Assembly: GCA_030374805.1 (NCBI GenBank)
Contig: JARGSG010000018.1
Coordinates: forward strand, 558,001 to 622,000
Length of the DNA: 64,000 nt
DNA from: Gracilaria gracilis
Lineage: Eukaryota; Rhodophyta; Florideophyceae; Gracilariales; Gracilariaceae
Direction of reading: 5' to 3'
Positions 63,901 to 64,000 of this stretch are shown here, in pieces (position 1 is the first letter of the stretch; every line of letters starts with the position of its first letter). Below the pieces are notes generated by a model. That model ran no database searches, had not been told where the DNA came from, and saw only the letters and a program-made list of their open reading frames with translations. The position numbers and the translations under genes are program-made.

Positions 63901-64000
63901 ACGTCTTTGACGGTAACATCATTGAGGCGACGATATTCGATACAAAAACGCCAGGACCCATCGGGTTTCGGAGCCAGTACAACTGGAGATGCCCACGGCG
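60917..64000 (-). pseudogene. Pol of element 3A (RT, RNase H, integrase)
   Basis: The frame entering at the window edge shows the reverse transcriptase motif ASPVVLAPKPDGSWRFCIEYRRLN. A frameshift near 63855 leads into the long frame: DANWGYWQVPV, FGLTNAPATFQ, and YLDD at 63635-63646. RNase H has VDTDASDYQIGCAL, then NTDHSALRWL. The HHCC domain spans HLSHFSKVASHPGARRL to CTHCARERV. The integrase core has VAIDILGE, LLSDNGPQFTARF and NGQVERFNRTL. After about residue 830 the protein becomes low-complexity and ends at 60917, and other frames then continue towards a chromodomain. The enzyme motifs are well preserved, so decay is recent or the shifts are sequence errors. Confidence 0.85.

Larger units (their letters stand above)
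58966..64000 (-). mobile_element. Ty3/gypsy chromovirus, minus strand, partial (element 3A)
   Basis: Pol enters at the right window edge and runs leftwards through reverse transcriptase, RNase H, integrase and chromodomain to 59870, then about 900 bp of 3' region, a polypurine tract and a probable LTR start. Gag and protease lie beyond 64000. At least two frameshifts are present. Confidence 0.85.

Overview
The window is nuclear DNA of a eukaryote. It has spaced genes with TATA boxes, eukaryote-only families (HEATR6-like, AIF-like, sorting nexin, TRM1, DNA polymerase epsilon), secreted cysteine-rich proteins, and LTR and TIR transposons. Long single-exon genes plus a heavy Ty3/gypsy load would suit a florideophyte red alga, but that is an inference and the sequence does not prove it. 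Much of the window is transposon or decayed gene; about eight host genes look intact or nearly so.

Left part (0.5-14.6 kb): two decayed conserved genes in tandem (HEATR6-like, AIF-like), mostly broken by in-frame stops. A markedly GC-rich block follows, in which a 5' fragment of DNA polymerase epsilon is joined to a sorting nexin that lacks its start. A Ty3/gypsy chromovirus (8279-13474, 5-bp target duplication gtcag) has inserted into this block.

14.7-23.1 kb: a small hypothetical gene, then a PIF/Harbinger-like DNA transposon (16002-23067) with 29-bp TIRs and a 3-bp target duplication. It carries a Myb/SANT-like (DUF6818-like) gene convergent with a DDE transposase. Between these two genes lies about 4.4 kb of GC-rich DNA holding degenerate TRM1 and DUF829/TMEM53-like fragments, which looks like captured host genes.

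23.6-29.8 kb: host genes. These are a type II membrane protein and two paralogous secreted proteins with GCC2/GCC3 (ephrin-receptor-like) repeats, one broken by a single-base frameshift.

30.8-38.3 kb: a young, nearly intact Ty3/gypsy chromovirus (target duplication catcg, almost identical LTRs). Its gag/pol junction has a textbook -1 frameshift heptamer directly before the gag stop. It carries three extra ORFs: a two-zinc-finger protein before gag, and two related proteins of unknown family after pol. This is the best candidate for an undescribed system.

38.6-42.2 kb: a second copy of the Harbinger-like transposon, with a 910-bp tandem duplication that starts exactly at its left TIR. 42.5-50.6 kb: host genes (alpha/beta hydrolase, C2H2 zinc-finger protein, small membrane protein, M14 carboxypeptidase). 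Repeats around them include a fold-back element just upstream of a TATA box and a TA-flanked MITE whose empty site is preserved in a second copy of the host repeat.

51.4-64 kb: a broken DDE transposase, a von Willebrand A pseudogene cut by a retroelement gag, and a minus-strand chromovirus whose 3' region holds an antisense ORF and which appears to share an LTR with a truncated neighbour.
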